64,000 nucleotides of DNA from Roseiarcus sp963758335 (GCA_963758335.1 CAVWVF010000002.1:1798001-1862000); one strand, 5' to 3'. Positions 41,779 to 50,666 are shown, counted from the first letter of the stretch. The notes: generated from the letters alone by a model not told the origin. Numbers and translations: made by a program.

Positions 41779-43398
41779 ATGACGCCGGCCGAGCTCATCG
41801 GCCTGGTTCGCACTTTGATTGGCGAATTGATTGGCGAAGTGACCCGCTTTCAGGCGGAGTACGAGAAGGTGAGCGGGGCGTTGGCCAAGCTGAGGGTCGA
41901 GCATCAGGCGGTCAAGGACGAACTGGCGCGATTGAAGAAACTGCCGCCGCGGCCGCCGCGGAAACCCTCGGGGATGGACAAGGCGACGGACCGACCGGAT
42001 TCGCAAGCGAACGCGCCCAAGGGCGGGCGGTCGACGCAGCGGCGCGGCAGCAACCTGGACAAGCTGACGGTCACGCAAACCATCGAGGTGAAGGTCGACG
42101 CGCCAGCGGGTTCCCGCCACAAGGGCTACGAAGAGATCGTCGTTCAGGACTTGGTTCTGAATCCTTTGGTGACCCGCTATCGGCGCGAGCGCTGGCAAAC
42201 GCCGGATGGGAAGACTCTGATCGCGCCGCTCGATCCCGGGATCGTCGGTGGCTATGGCCCGCATCTTCAGCGCCTGATCTTGATGCTGCACTTTCAGGGA
42301 CAGATGACCTGCGAGCGGATTCTGGCGCTGCTGAACGGCGTCGGCGTGGTGATTTCGAAACGCCAGGTGGTGCGCCTGCTGGCCGCCAAGCTCGAGACGT
42401 TCCGCGCTGAGGACGCCGAGGTGCTGAAGACCGGATTGAGCAGCGCTTCCTTCGTCACGGTCGACGACACCGGCGCCCGCCATCGGGGCAAGAGCGGCGT
42501 GACGACCCAGATCGGTTCCGACAGCTTCACCACGTTTCGAACCGGCCCGAGCAAGTCCCGCCTGGCGTTCCTGCGCAATCTCCTGGGCGGCGCGGCCTCT
42601 TACGTGGTCAACGAGGCGGCGCTCGTCTACATGCGGGCTTGCAATCTGAGCCTCAGCCTCATCGACACGCTCGCGGGCCATCCGACGCGGCTTTTTGCGT
42701 CTCACGAAGACTGGACGAGCCATCTGAACGCGCTCGGATTCGCCGATCTCAGGATCACCCCCGATCCGGTGCGGGTCGCCAGCGAGGGTGCTCTGTGGGG
42801 CGCCGTTCGCGAGCAAGGCCTGCTCGGCCAAGCCATCGTCGTGTCAGACGGCGCCGGCCAGTTCCGCGTCGGCGAACACGCCTTGTGCTGGGTGCACGCC
42901 GAACGCCTGGTCCACAAGCTCATCCCCGCCAACGACAAGCAGCGCAACGCGATCGAGGTCGCACGGCGCATGATCTGGTGGTTCTATCGCGCCTTAAAAG
43001 AATACAAGCTCGCCCCGAGCCTCGAGAAAGCCGAGCGTTTGCGGGCGCAGTTCGACCGCATCTTCAACCGCTCCAGAACCGGCTACGCCACCCTCGACAG
43101 CCTGCTCAGGCGCCTCTTTCGCCTCAAGGACGATCTCTTGCGCGTCCTCGACCATCCCCATATTCCGCTGCACACCAACGCCTCGGAAAACGACATCCGC
43201 GTCTTCGTCACCAAGCGCAAAATCTCCGGCGGGACCCTCAGCGACAGAGGCCGCGACGCCCGCGACGTCATGCTCGGGCTCGCCAAGACCTGCAGGAAGC
43301 TCAAAATCCCCTTCTTCGACTATCTCGGCGCTCGCCTCGCCATTCCAGGCCCCGAAATCCCCGATCTCGCAACTCTCGTCAGGCCCGCCCCAAGCTAA
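41779..43398 (+). CDS. IS66-family transposase, 5' end separated by IS3
   Basis: The IS66 transposase frame is complete from MTPAELIGL (ATG 41779) to the stop at 43398, about 539 residues, lacking only the first few codons, which lie beyond the IS3 element. Coiled-coil N-terminus with a duplicated LIGE, basic linker, FVTVDDTGARHRGKSGVTTQ, VVSDGAGQFRVGEHALCWVH and TNASENDIRVFVTKRKISGG are all in frame. The protein could be made from the internal ATG, possibly driven from the IS3 end, so this copy may supply transposase for both IS66 ends. Confidence 0.88.
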   Translation: MTPAELIGLVRTLIGELIGEVTRFQAEYEKVSGALAKLRVEHQAVKDELARLKKLPPRPPRKPSGMDKATDRPDSQANAPKGGRSTQRRGSNLDKLTVTQTIEVKVDAPAGSRHKGYEEIVVQDLVLNPLVTRYRRERWQTPDGKTLIAPLDPGIVGGYGPHLQRLILMLHFQGQMTCERILALLNGVGVVISKRQVVRLLAAKLETFRAEDAEVLKTGLSSASFVTVDDTGARHRGKSGVTTQIGSDSFTTFRTGPSKSRLAFLRNLLGGAASYVVNEAALVYMRACNLSLSLIDTLAGHPTRLFASHEDWTSHLNALGFADLRITPDPVRVASEGALWGAVREQGLLGQAIVVSDGAGQFRVGEHALCWVHAERLVHKLIPANDKQRNAIEVARRMIWWFYRALKEYKLAPSLEKAERLRAQFDRIFNRSRTGYATLDSLLRRLFRLKDDLLRVLDHPHIPLHTNASENDIRVFVTKRKISGGTLSDRGRDARDVMLGLAKTCRKLKIPFFDYLGARLAIPGPEIPDLATLVRPAPS

Positions 43399-43425
43399 CG
43401 CCGCCCGGAAATTCGCCCCGGTTAC

Positions 43426-43690
43426 TCTGAACCGCCATAACCCTATGAAAAGTCCCGATTCGGACGAAGAAATCCGAGGAAATCCAAACCGTTTTCCTTC
43501 GTTTGGCTTGGGGTGGGCTTGGGGTTTCCTTGGACTAATTTGGACGCGCAGAATATGTTGAAAGCCCCCTAACCCGGATTTCTCACGCGGGTAGGCGCAT
43601 CGGATGCGGCCGCCGTCGGAGCGGGGTCGCACCTGTTCGCGGGGAACTTCACGAGTTAGCGGTCGTGGCGTGAGCGGAAGCGGGGCGAAG
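43426..43690. other. Gene-free stretch with short inverted repeats
   Basis: Contains GGAAATCCAAACC facing GGTTTCC (43480-43530) with a repeated GGCTTGGGGT/GGGCTTGGGGT unit between. No gene seen. Confidence 0.4.
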
Positions 43691-43692
43691 CA

Positions 43693-43881
43693 ATGCGCGG
43701 ACTGATTGCTCTGGTCGTGATCGTCTATCTGGTAGGCGTCGGCGTCGCGCTGGCGCCGACCATCCAGGCGAACTGGAGCAGCGCGACGGCGGCGGAGTTC
43801 GCGAGCAGAGTCGGCCAGGCGCTGCCCTACGCGCTCGCCTGGCCGGCGTGGGTCTACCGCAGCGTAGCGCAGCGGAGCTGA
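43693..43881 (+). CDS. Small membrane protein (62 aa)
   Basis: ATG 43693 opens MRGLIALVVIVYLVGVGVAL (one transmembrane segment or uncleaved signal), then APTIQANWSSATAAEFASRV and LPYALAWPAWVYRSVAQRS. Short single-pass proteins of this type are frequent in Hyphomicrobiales; function unknown. No close operon partner. Confidence 0.65.
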   Translation: MRGLIALVVIVYLVGVGVALAPTIQANWSSATAAEFASRVGQALPYALAWPAWVYRSVAQRS

Positions 43882-43988
43882 GCCGGCGCGAGGAGGCCAA
43901 GCCGCGCCATCTGTGCCCCGGACCATCGCCGTACATGGGACTGTTCTCCTGGTCGGCGTGCGGAAATCAGGTGACACTTGCTTCAATT

Positions 43989-44366
43989 TCAAATTTCTTC
44001 GGCCGCCGCGGGTTTCGGCTTGCGTCCCGGCTTCCCGGGGCGCGGGTTGCGGCCCATCAGCGCAGCCAACCGATCGAGGAAGGCCTCCGAGTCGAGCGAT
44101 CGCCCGATGCCTTCGGCCGCCCGAAGCGCAGCCAGCTTTTCGGCGTCGGGCTCCTCGTCAAGAAGGTCGGCGAAGCGGCCGGCCGCGCGCGAGAGGAGCG
44201 GCGCCCGCCTCCACGAGTCCGTCGTTGCGCCATCGAGATGCGCCCGCACGCTCGACCACGGCCAGTCCTGCGCGCGCTCGACAAGCCGCGCCCTCACCGG
44301 ATTGAGCGCGACACAGCGCGCCGCCGCCATCAGATGATCCTCGTCCATGACGACGGAGCCGAAGCG
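43989..44366 (-). pseudogene. RAYT transposase, C-terminal fragment
   Basis: The frame, entering at about 44366 (RFGSVVMDEDHLMAAARCVA), continues LNPVRARLVERAQDWPWSSV, RAHLDGATTD, LDRLAALMGRNPRPGKPGRK and stops at 43989. This is the conserved C-terminal part of REP-associated tyrosine transposases. The catalytic N-terminal half (HUH motif) is missing, replaced from 44367 by the dispersed repeat shared with 39752-39905. An ATG at 44348 could start a 119-residue product, but it would be inactive. Confidence 0.8.
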
Positions 44367-44567
44367 CGCCCGTCAATACCGAATTGGCCTCGACGGTGTC
44401 GCGCCGTCAAAGCCGGAGGATGGACCTTTATTTGGTAAAGAGGGGCAATCGCGGTAGGGGCGCGCATTACTGCGGGCCCCGCACAGAACGGGAGAGTTGT
44501 AGACTCGAGGAAGGCGCGGCGGCGTTGAGGCTTGGCCAAGGGCCCCGTTTCCCTTGCCGCTCGTCAA

Positions 44568-44608
44568 ACCGCACGTGCGGATTTGCCGCATCCGGCTTTC
44601 CGACAGAG
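44568..44608 (-). ncRNA. Orphan group II intron domain V
   Basis: On the minus strand a 34-nt hairpin (AAAGCCGGATGCGG / CCGCACGTGCGGTTTGA around a CAAAT loop) has the shape and conserved ends of group II intron domain V. No maturase or other intron domain adjoins; the upstream side is cut by the IS110 copy B region. It is a degraded intron 3' end. Confidence 0.5.
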
Positions 44609-44741
44609 TTCACGTCATGCTGACGGCGGGCGCGGCCGATCGGTATAACAGGCGGCGGAGGAGCGAAAACAGATCCTATGCGGGTGGACGGCGGCCGGAC
44701 CCTTGGTAGGCTGATCTTCCACACCAGCATGGAGGCAACCG

Positions 44742-45905
44742 ATGCATTTAATCACCTCCGCGACCGTTGTCGCGACCACCGCCCGCGCGAATGATATCAC
44801 GCTGTTCGCCTCGCTCGAATTGAGCAAATCGAAATGGGTTGTGACGATCAACAGTCCGGGCAGCGAGAAATTTTCCAGGCATGTGGTCGAGGGTGGGGAC
44901 GGCGCCGGCCTGCTCGACCTTCTTTCGCGGTCGAGGGCGAAGGCCGAGCAGCGCTATGGCGTGCCGATCAGAGCGATCGTCATTCAGGAGGCGGGATTGG
45001 ACGGATTTTGGATCCATCGCCTGCTGCTCGCCGAGGGGATCGAGAGCCACGTGGTCGATGCGGCTTCGATTGCGGTCAACCGGCGGCATCGGCGAGCCAA
45101 GACCGATGCGATCGACGGCGAGACGCTGTTGCGGACGCTGATGGCGTGGGCTCGCGGCGAGCGGCGGGTCTGCTCCATGGTTCGCGCGCCGAGCCCGGAA
45201 GAAGAGGATCGCCGGCGGCTGACGCGCGAGCGCGGCACGCTGCTCAAGGAACGCATTCAGCACACCAATCGGGTCAAGGGCCTGCTCAGCGGCCAAGGCA
45301 TCCGGGGTTACAACCCGCTTCGGCGCGATCGTTTTGAGCGGCTCGAGGCGCTGCGAACCGGCGACGGCCGCGAGCTGCCGCCGCTGCTGAAGGCGGAAAT
45401 ACGCCGGGAGCTCGATCGGATCGCGCTGGCGACGACGCAACTGGCTGCGGTCGAACGGGCCCGCGACGCGCTCATCCGCACGGAAGCCGAGGAGCGCACC
45501 AACCCCGCCGCCCGGCTCCTCGAGCTCAAGGGCTTGGGCCCCGAGTTCGCCTCGCTCCTCTGGCTGGAAGCGTTGTTCCGCAGCTTCGCCAACCGCCGCC
45601 AGGTGGCGGCTTACGGCGGATTGGCGCCCAGCCCCTGGCAGAGCGGCGGCGTCGAACGGGATCAAGGCATCTCGAAGTCGGGCAACCGCCGCCTGCGCAA
45701 GACCATGATCGAGCTGGCCTGGTTCTGGCTGCGTCACCAGCCGGACTCGGCGTTGAGCCGCTGGTTTCGGGCGCGGGTCGGCGCCGCGAAGGGATGGGTC
45801 CGCCGGATCGCCATCGTGGCGCTGGCCCGCAAACTGCTCGTCGCCTTGTGGCGCTATGTCACCCAAGGCGTCGTTCCCGAGGGCGCGGTGTTCAAGGCGG
45901 CCTGA
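44742..45905 (+). CDS. IS110-family transposase (copy B)
   Basis: 387 residues from ATG 44742. N-terminal RuvC-like DEDD domain: FASLELSKSKWVVTI (residues about 22-36, with Glu where many IS110 enzymes have Asp), IVIQEAGLDGFWIHRLLLAE (about 80-99, Glu) and RAKTDAIDGETLLRTLM (about 120-136, D-x-x-D). C-terminal Tnp domain: LKGLGPEFASLLWLEALFRS, RQVAAYGGLAPSPWQSGGVE (the usual G-L-x-P-x-x-x-Q-S-G, with catalytic Ser) and QGISKSGNRRLRKTMIELAW. Intact. IS110 enzymes use a structured RNA from the element end to choose targets. Confidence 0.93.
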   Translation: MHLITSATVVATTARANDITLFASLELSKSKWVVTINSPGSEKFSRHVVEGGDGAGLLDLLSRSRAKAEQRYGVPIRAIVIQEAGLDGFWIHRLLLAEGIESHVVDAASIAVNRRHRRAKTDAIDGETLLRTLMAWARGERRVCSMVRAPSPEEEDRRRLTRERGTLLKERIQHTNRVKGLLSGQGIRGYNPLRRDRFERLEALRTGDGRELPPLLKAEIRRELDRIALATTQLAAVERARDALIRTEAEERTNPAARLLELKGLGPEFASLLWLEALFRSFANRRQVAAYGGLAPSPWQSGGVERDQGISKSGNRRLRKTMIELAWFWLRHQPDSALSRWFRARVGAAKGWVRRIAIVALARKLLVALWRYVTQGVVPEGAVFKAA

Positions 45906-46407
45906 CCCGATGGCTCAATCCTACGCCGACGCTCCAACGATGGCTTAATGACTCAACCCCATTCCAGCGAAGCCGAACGCGACGGCTTCGCCGGATCCGG
46001 GCGGGCGGTGACCGCGGCTTTGCCTGGCTGAAACACGCCGTTTAACAGGATGGTCCCCGCCAACCCGAGCCCGACGCCCTCGAGCATGAGGGATTATGGT
46101 GCGAGCCCCGACAAGCTCGACCGGATGTGAGGTGATGCGGCCGTCAAGGCTGCATGCGAAAGACGGGCTCACGCTTCGGATCCAAACGCCAAAGGAGATG
46201 CGCAATGCCAAAATGAATGAGCGCGGCAAAGACCACAGAGGCAGCCAAGAGCGCGCAAGGGCGCGCTCGCTCGTGACAGTGTATCCGGCCGCTGGCGCGT
46301 CAAGGTCGCTTCGCTCCCTGCTCCGCTGCGCTTCGCCCCGCTTCGCGGGTGACACGCCAGCGGCCGGCGCAAACGAATGAGCTTGACCCGAAACACCCCA
46401 TGTGAGG
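45906..46407 (+). ncRNA. Candidate guide-type RNA region in the IS110 3' tail (copy B)
   Basis: The tail is conserved in all three IS110 copies (17502-17990 reversed, 45906-46407, 52627-53105) and has no convincing gene. Near its end CCGGCCGCTGGCGCGTCA (46288) and TGACACGCCAGCGGCCGG (46352) form a long stem around a loop of CGCTTCGC-like repeats. Elements of the IS1111 type keep their targeting RNA on this side of the transposase gene, so the tail is the natural place for it. Function is inferred only. Confidence 0.4.
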
Positions 46408-46635
46408 CAAGCGTGTGCTTCGTCGCCGAGACGGGCCGAGGCTCATGTGAAGAATGGCATGTATCTATCTGACTCATAAGACGAAATAGATATTAATCCC
46501 ACTTTTGTTCTTGACTGCGGCTGATGTTGCGGTGTTGACACGCCGGTCCGCAAGGGGGCCTACTTTGAGTGGCACACTAAGCGTATAAGGTATCTGATTG
46601 ATAAATGAACATAAAATATCGGCGTGGAGCCCCTA
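46408..46635. other. AT-richer gene-free stretch
   Basis: Unusually AT-rich for this window, with no recognisable gene on either strand. It lies just outside the right end of IS110 copy B. Confidence 0.35.
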
Positions 46636-46800
46636 ACCCGAATTCCCTCCCTGTTATTTTGCTGTTTCCCGCACATCAACATGCTTGGGGAACTGACTGG
46701 AAGTAAATGGCTTTTCGTCTGTCATGGCAGGTCGCAGACGCCTGATTTCGCCTGTTCTCCCCTGTTTTGCAGGCGAGAACAGGGAGCCCCGGAAGCGTGG
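46636..46800. repeat. CAGGGAATT-type repeat region
   Basis: Contains GAATTCCCTCCCTGTTATTT, CTGTTTCCCGC, CTGTTCTCCCCTGTTTTGCA and GAGAACAGGGAGCCCC. The last two form an inverted repeat (CCTGTTCTC...GAGAACAGGG with GCCTG/CAGGC inside) that could act as a terminator-like hairpin behind cysNC. It belongs to the same family as 22905-23210. Confidence 0.55.
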
Positions 46801-46903
46801 CCCCGGCGCCGCCCATGGGTAAGGAAGGGCTGAAACCCCATTTTCGGCCCAAGCTGGAGGCGGGAGTTCTTGCGCCGCGAGGCCCGTCCGAGAGGCGCCG
46901 TCC

Positions 46904-48775
46904 CTACAGCCTTGCGATATGGCCGCGCCGCTCGAGCTGGTCGATGATGCGCTCGGCCAGGGCGTCGGCGCTCTCCCGCGCCGACTCGAGAACCATCTCG
47001 GGCGCCTCCGGCGCCTCGTAGGCCTGATCGACGCCGGTGAAATTCTTGATTTCGCCGGCGAGCGCCTTCTTGTACAGGCCCTTTGGATCCCGCGCGATGA
47101 CGGTCTCGAGCGGCGCCTCGACGAAGATCTCGATGAACTCGCCCTGCGAGGCCAAATCGCGCACGAGCCGCCTTTCCGCCCGGAACGGCGATATGAACGA
47201 GCAGAGCACGAGGAGGCCGACGTCGGTCATCAGCTTCGCCACCTCGCCGACGCGGCGGATGTTCTCGACGCGGTCGGCCGCCGTGAAGCCCAGATCCTTG
47301 TTGAGGCCGTGACGGACATTGTCGCCGTCGAGCAGGGCGGTATGGTGGCCGCGCTCGTGCAGCTTCGTCTCGACGAGATTGGCGATGGTCGATTTGCCTG
47401 CGCCGGAGAGGCCGGTGAACCACAGGATCGCGGGCCGCTGGTGCTTCTGGTTGGCGTGCGACTCGCGCGTCACGGTGAGGCCGTGCCGATGGACGTTGGT
47501 GGCGCGTCTGAGCCCATGGGCGATCATGCCCGCCGCAGCGGTTTCGTTGGTCTGGCGGTCGATGAGGATGAAGGCGCCGGTTTCGCGATTCTCGGCGTAG
47601 GCGTCGTATGCGACCGGCATGGTCGTCGCGACATTGCAGAACCCGACTTCGTTGAGGTCGAGCCGCTTGGCGGCGAGCTTGTCGAAATTGTTGACGTCGA
47701 TGCGGTGTTTGAGCTCGGTGATCGAAGCCGGCGTCGTGCGCGCGCCAATCTTCAACAGATAGGAGCGTCCCGGCAGCAGGGGTTGCGCGCTCATCCAAAT
47801 GACGTGGGCGGTGAACTGGTCAGCGACCTCCGGCCGGCTTTCCGGATGCGAGAGAACGTCGCCGCGAGCGATATCGAGCTCGTCAGCCAGCGTCAGGGTC
47901 ACGGCATCCCCCGCTTCAGCGCTCTCGACTTCCTGATCGGCGAGGAAGATCCTCGCGACCGTGCTGCGGCGGCCGGAGCTTGCGACGACGACCGACTGGC
48001 CTTTTCGGATGCTCCCGCTCGGAATTGTGCCGGCAATTCCGCGAAAATCGAGATGCGGCCGGTTGACCCATTGCACGGGTAAGCGGAACGGCGCGGCGCG
48101 GCGGTCTTCGTCGACCTCGATTTGCTCGAGATAGTCGAGCAGATGGGTTCCTTCGAACCAGTCGGTGCGCCAACTCTTCGATGAGACGTTGTCGCCGTAG
48201 CGGGCCGAGATCGGAATGGCGAAGAGCGTGCTGAAGCCGAGCGGCTCGGCAAACTTGCGATACTCGATGACGATGTCGCGAAAGACTTTCTCGTCGTAGC
48301 CGACAAGGTCGATCTTGTTCACCGCCAAAACGACGTGTCGCACCCCGAGCAGCGAGGCGATGATCGAGTGGCGATGGGTCTGCGTAAGCAGGCCCTTGCG
48401 GGCGTCGACCAGGACGATCGCGAGGTCGCAGTTGGACGCGCCGGTCGCCATGTTGCGCGTGTATTGTTCGTGGCCGGGGGCGTCGGCGACGATGAACGAG
48501 CGCGCGAGCGTGGCGAAGTAGCGATAGGCGACGTCGATCGTGATGCCCTGTTCGCGTTCGGCTTCGAGCCCGTCCACGAGCAACGCGAAATCGATGTCGT
48601 CCTCGGTGGTGCCGAACTTCCTGGAGTCGCGCTCGAGGGCGACGAGCTGGTCGTCGAAGATCAGCTTCTTTTCATACAGCAGCCGGCCGATGAGCGTGGA
48701 CTTGCCGTCGTCCACCGAACCGCAGGTCAACAGTCGCAAGGTGGGGAGAGCGGCAGTTCTGACGGCCTCGTTCAT
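46904..48775 (-). CDS. cysNC: Bifunctional sulfate adenylyltransferase subunit 1 / APS kinase
   Basis: 623 residues from ATG 48775, overlapping the cysD stop by one base (TAATG). The N-terminal 430 residues are CysN, the GTPase subunit of ATP sulfurylase: LLTCGSVDDGKSTLIGRLLY (P-loop, about 16-35), REQGITIDVAYRYF (switch), DAPGHEQYTRNMATGASNCD and VLAVNKIDLVGY. The C-terminal part (about 445-623) is CysC, which phosphorylates APS to PAPS: AILWFTGLSGAGKSTIANLV (P-loop), LLDGDNVRHGLNKDLGFTAA and FISPFRAERRLVRDL. The fusion is common in rhizobia (NodQ type). It works with CysD in assimilatory sulfate activation. Confidence 0.96.
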   Translation of the reverse strand: MNEAVRTAALPTLRLLTCGSVDDGKSTLIGRLLYEKKLIFDDQLVALERDSRKFGTTEDDIDFALLVDGLEAEREQGITIDVAYRYFATLARSFIVADAPGHEQYTRNMATGASNCDLAIVLVDARKGLLTQTHRHSIIASLLGVRHVVLAVNKIDLVGYDEKVFRDIVIEYRKFAEPLGFSTLFAIPISARYGDNVSSKSWRTDWFEGTHLLDYLEQIEVDEDRRAAPFRLPVQWVNRPHLDFRGIAGTIPSGSIRKGQSVVVASSGRRSTVARIFLADQEVESAEAGDAVTLTLADELDIARGDVLSHPESRPEVADQFTAHVIWMSAQPLLPGRSYLLKIGARTTPASITELKHRIDVNNFDKLAAKRLDLNEVGFCNVATTMPVAYDAYAENRETGAFILIDRQTNETAAAGMIAHGLRRATNVHRHGLTVTRESHANQKHQRPAILWFTGLSGAGKSTIANLVETKLHERGHHTALLDGDNVRHGLNKDLGFTAADRVENIRRVGEVAKLMTDVGLLVLCSFISPFRAERRLVRDLASQGEFIEIFVEAPLETVIARDPKGLYKKALAGEIKNFTGVDQAYEAPEAPEMVLESARESADALAERIIDQLERRGHIARL

Positions 48776-49683
48776 TAAAAGTACCCCTCCCGCTTCTTCT
48801 TTTCCATCGATCCGGCTTCGTCGCTGTCGATCAGGCGCCCCTGTCGTTCGGACTTGGTCGCAGCGCGCATTTCGGCGATGATGTCGTCGAGCGTGTCGGC
48901 GTCGGATTCGATGGCGCCGGTCAGGGGATAGCAGCCGAGCGTGCGGAACCGCACGCGCGCGGTTCGAGGTTTTTCGCCCGGCTCGAGAGGCAAGCGGTCG
49001 TCGTCGACCGTGATGAGCGCGCCCGAGCGCTTGACCACCGGGCGAGGCTTGGAAAAGTAGAGCGGCACGACTGGAATATTCTCAGCCCGAATGTATTCCC
49101 ACACATCGAGTTCGGTCCAATTGGACAGAGGGAAGACCCGCATCAACTCGCCGTCGCGAACACGCGTGTTGAACAACCGCCACAGCTCAGGACGTTGATT
49201 GCGCGGGTCCCAGGCGTGGGCGGCCGACCGGTGCGAGAAGATGCGCTCTTTGGCGCGGCTCTTTTCTTCGTCGCGCCGCGCCCCGCCGAACGCCGCGTCG
49301 TAGCCTCCCTTCTCGAGCGCCTGGCGAAGCGCTTCCGTCTTCATCACATGGGTGTGGACCTGCGAGCCGGAGGCGATCGGCGATATGCCGCGTCGCAAGC
49401 CGTCCTCGTTGACGTGCACGATGAGTTCGAGGTCCAGCCGGCGCGCGGTCTCGTCGCGGAAGGCGATCATCTCGCGAAACTTCCAAGTCGTGTCCACGTG
49501 AAGCAGCGGAAATGGCGGCTTGGCTGGATGAAAGGCCTTCATCGCCACATGCAACATGACGCTCGAATCTTTTCCAATTGAATACAGCATGACGGGGTTG
49601 CGCATCTCAGCGACAACCTCTCTAATTATGTAGATTGACTCGGCTTCGAGGCTCTTGAGGTGGGCAGGCAACGAATTCGGCAT
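48775..49683 (-). CDS. cysD: Sulfate adenylyltransferase subunit 2
   Basis: 302 residues from ATG 49683 (the frame stays open further upstream, but MPNSLPAHLKSLEAESIYII is the normal family start). CysD is the catalytic PP-loop subunit of ATP sulfurylase, making APS from sulfate and ATP. Motifs: VMLYSIGKDSSVMLHVAMKA (PP-loop S-x-G-K-D-S, residues about 32-51), LLHVDTTWKFREMIAFRDET (about 61-80), AFGGARRDEEKSRAKERIFS (about 135-154) and LGCYPLTGAI. The C-terminus MEKKKREGYF is the strongly conserved end. First gene of the cysD-cysNC operon. Confidence 0.96.
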   Translation of the reverse strand: MPNSLPAHLKSLEAESIYIIREVVAEMRNPVMLYSIGKDSSVMLHVAMKAFHPAKPPFPLLHVDTTWKFREMIAFRDETARRLDLELIVHVNEDGLRRGISPIASGSQVHTHVMKTEALRQALEKGGYDAAFGGARRDEEKSRAKERIFSHRSAAHAWDPRNQRPELWRLFNTRVRDGELMRVFPLSNWTELDVWEYIRAENIPVVPLYFSKPRPVVKRSGALITVDDDRLPLEPGEKPRTARVRFRTLGCYPLTGAIESDADTLDDIIAEMRAATKSERQGRLIDSDEAGSMEKKKREGYF

Positions 49684-49899
49684 GGGATGTCCCCGCAAGA
49701 GCCGCGCTTGTAGTCGGCTTCCAAGGGCAAAGCAACCCGGCCGCCGGGCAGTCATATGCGGCGTCGCTTCCGCGCGGGCGTCGGCCGTCGAGGCGGTCTC
49801 CGTCCCGGCTCCGCCGCGGCGGGACTTAAGAAACCGGAAATTCCGAGATTAGGCAACAGCGTCGGTCAACGCCGCTAACAATTGCTTTGGGATCCCGCG

Positions 49900-50517
49900 T
49901 CACGTCGCCAGCCCGCCCTTCTCGCGCAAAAACGCAATCACCTGGTCGACCCCCTCGCCGATCTTCATGTTGGCCATCACGAAGGGGCGCGACTTGCGCT
50001 GCGCGGCGGCGTCGCGGGCCATCACTTCGAGAGAGGCGCCGACGTAGGGAGCGAGGTCGATCTTGTTGATGACGAGGAGGTCCGAGCGGGTGATGCCGGG
50101 GCCCCCCTTGCGCGGGATTTTTTCGCCGCCCGAGACGTCGATGACGTAGATGGTGAGGTCGGCGAGCTCGGGCGAGAAGGTCGCGGCGAGGTTGTCGCCG
50201 CCCGACTCAATCAGAATCAGGTCGAGGTCCGGGAAGCGCTTGCGCATGTCGGCGACGGCGGCGAGGTTGATGGAAGCGTCCTCGCGGATGGCGGTGTGCG
50301 GGCACCCCCCCGTCTCGACCCCCATGATGCGCTCGGCCGGCAGGGCGCCGGCCTCGACCAGAATCCGCGCATCCTCCTTCGTGTAGATGTCGTTGGTGAT
50401 GGCGGCGATGTCGAGTTTTTCACGCAGCCGCTTGCAGAGCTGCTCCATCAGCGCCGTCTTGCCGGAGCCGACCGGTCCGCCGACGCCGACGCGCAGGGGT
50501 TGCTTGGGGGTGGTCAT
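49900..50517 (-). CDS. ureG: Urease accessory GTPase UreG
   Basis: 205 residues from ATG 50517. UreG is a SIMIBI GTPase that carries nickel to the urease apoenzyme together with UreD/H, UreE and UreF. Seen: P-loop RVGVGGPVGSGKTALMEQLC (residues about 9-28), AAITNDIYTKEDARILVEAG (about 38-57), MGVETGGCPHTAIREDASIN with the Ni/Zn-binding Cys-Pro-His (about 65-84), ILIESGGDNLAATFSPELAD and VINKIDLAPYVGASL (G4). Complete and typical in length. It is now separated from ureEF (55586-56891, same strand) by 5 kb of insertions, so it no longer has its former upstream partner; its promoter is unknown. Confidence 0.96.
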   Translation of the reverse strand: MTTPKQPLRVGVGGPVGSGKTALMEQLCKRLREKLDIAAITNDIYTKEDARILVEAGALPAERIMGVETGGCPHTAIREDASINLAAVADMRKRFPDLDLILIESGGDNLAATFSPELADLTIYVIDVSGGEKIPRKGGPGITRSDLLVINKIDLAPYVGASLEVMARDAAAQRKSRPFVMANMKIGEGVDQVIAFLREKGGLAT

Positions 50518-50651
50518 GGAAAATCCTTTGAACTCATTCTCTCGCCCTCATTCGGCAGCCTGTCGATGCTCGGGAGTTGCGACCCAAATGGCGCCTTCGA
50601 TCGTCTTCGGGAAAGGCATGTTTCGGCTCCGACATCGTGCTATTAGTCTAA

Positions 50652-50666
50652 GCTCCAAACTGGAGC
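50652..50666. promoter_or_regulatory. Palindrome upstream of the toxin-antitoxin pair
   Basis: GCTCCA-AAC-TGGAGC, six-base perfect arms, 14 bp before the antitoxin start. FitA-like ribbon-helix-helix antitoxins bind such palindromes in their own promoters, so it is a good autoregulatory operator candidate. Confidence 0.5.

Larger units (their letters stand above)
40289..43425 (+). mobile_element. IS66-family element, copy 2, interrupted by IS3 element
   Basis: Left end at 40289-40313 and right end at 43401-43425 carry the same 25-bp terminal repeats as copy 1. Flanks (C)CTGAACC at 40281-40288 and TCTGAACC at 43426-43433 agree in 7 of 8 bases, a slightly decayed target duplication. An IS3-family element (40369-41755) is inserted at the fifth codon of the transposase. 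Relative to copy 1 there is a 12-bp in-frame duplication (LIGE repeated) and no 4-bp deletion. Confidence 0.93.
44669..46407 (+). mobile_element. IS110-family element, copy B
   Basis: Compared with copy C, sequence identity begins at AACAGATCCTATGCGGG (44669) and ends at CCATGTGAGG (46407), giving about 1.74 kb. There is no inverted repeat and no target duplication, as usual for IS110. Only 70 bp precede the transposase, while about 500 bp of conserved non-coding DNA follow it. Confidence 0.88.
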
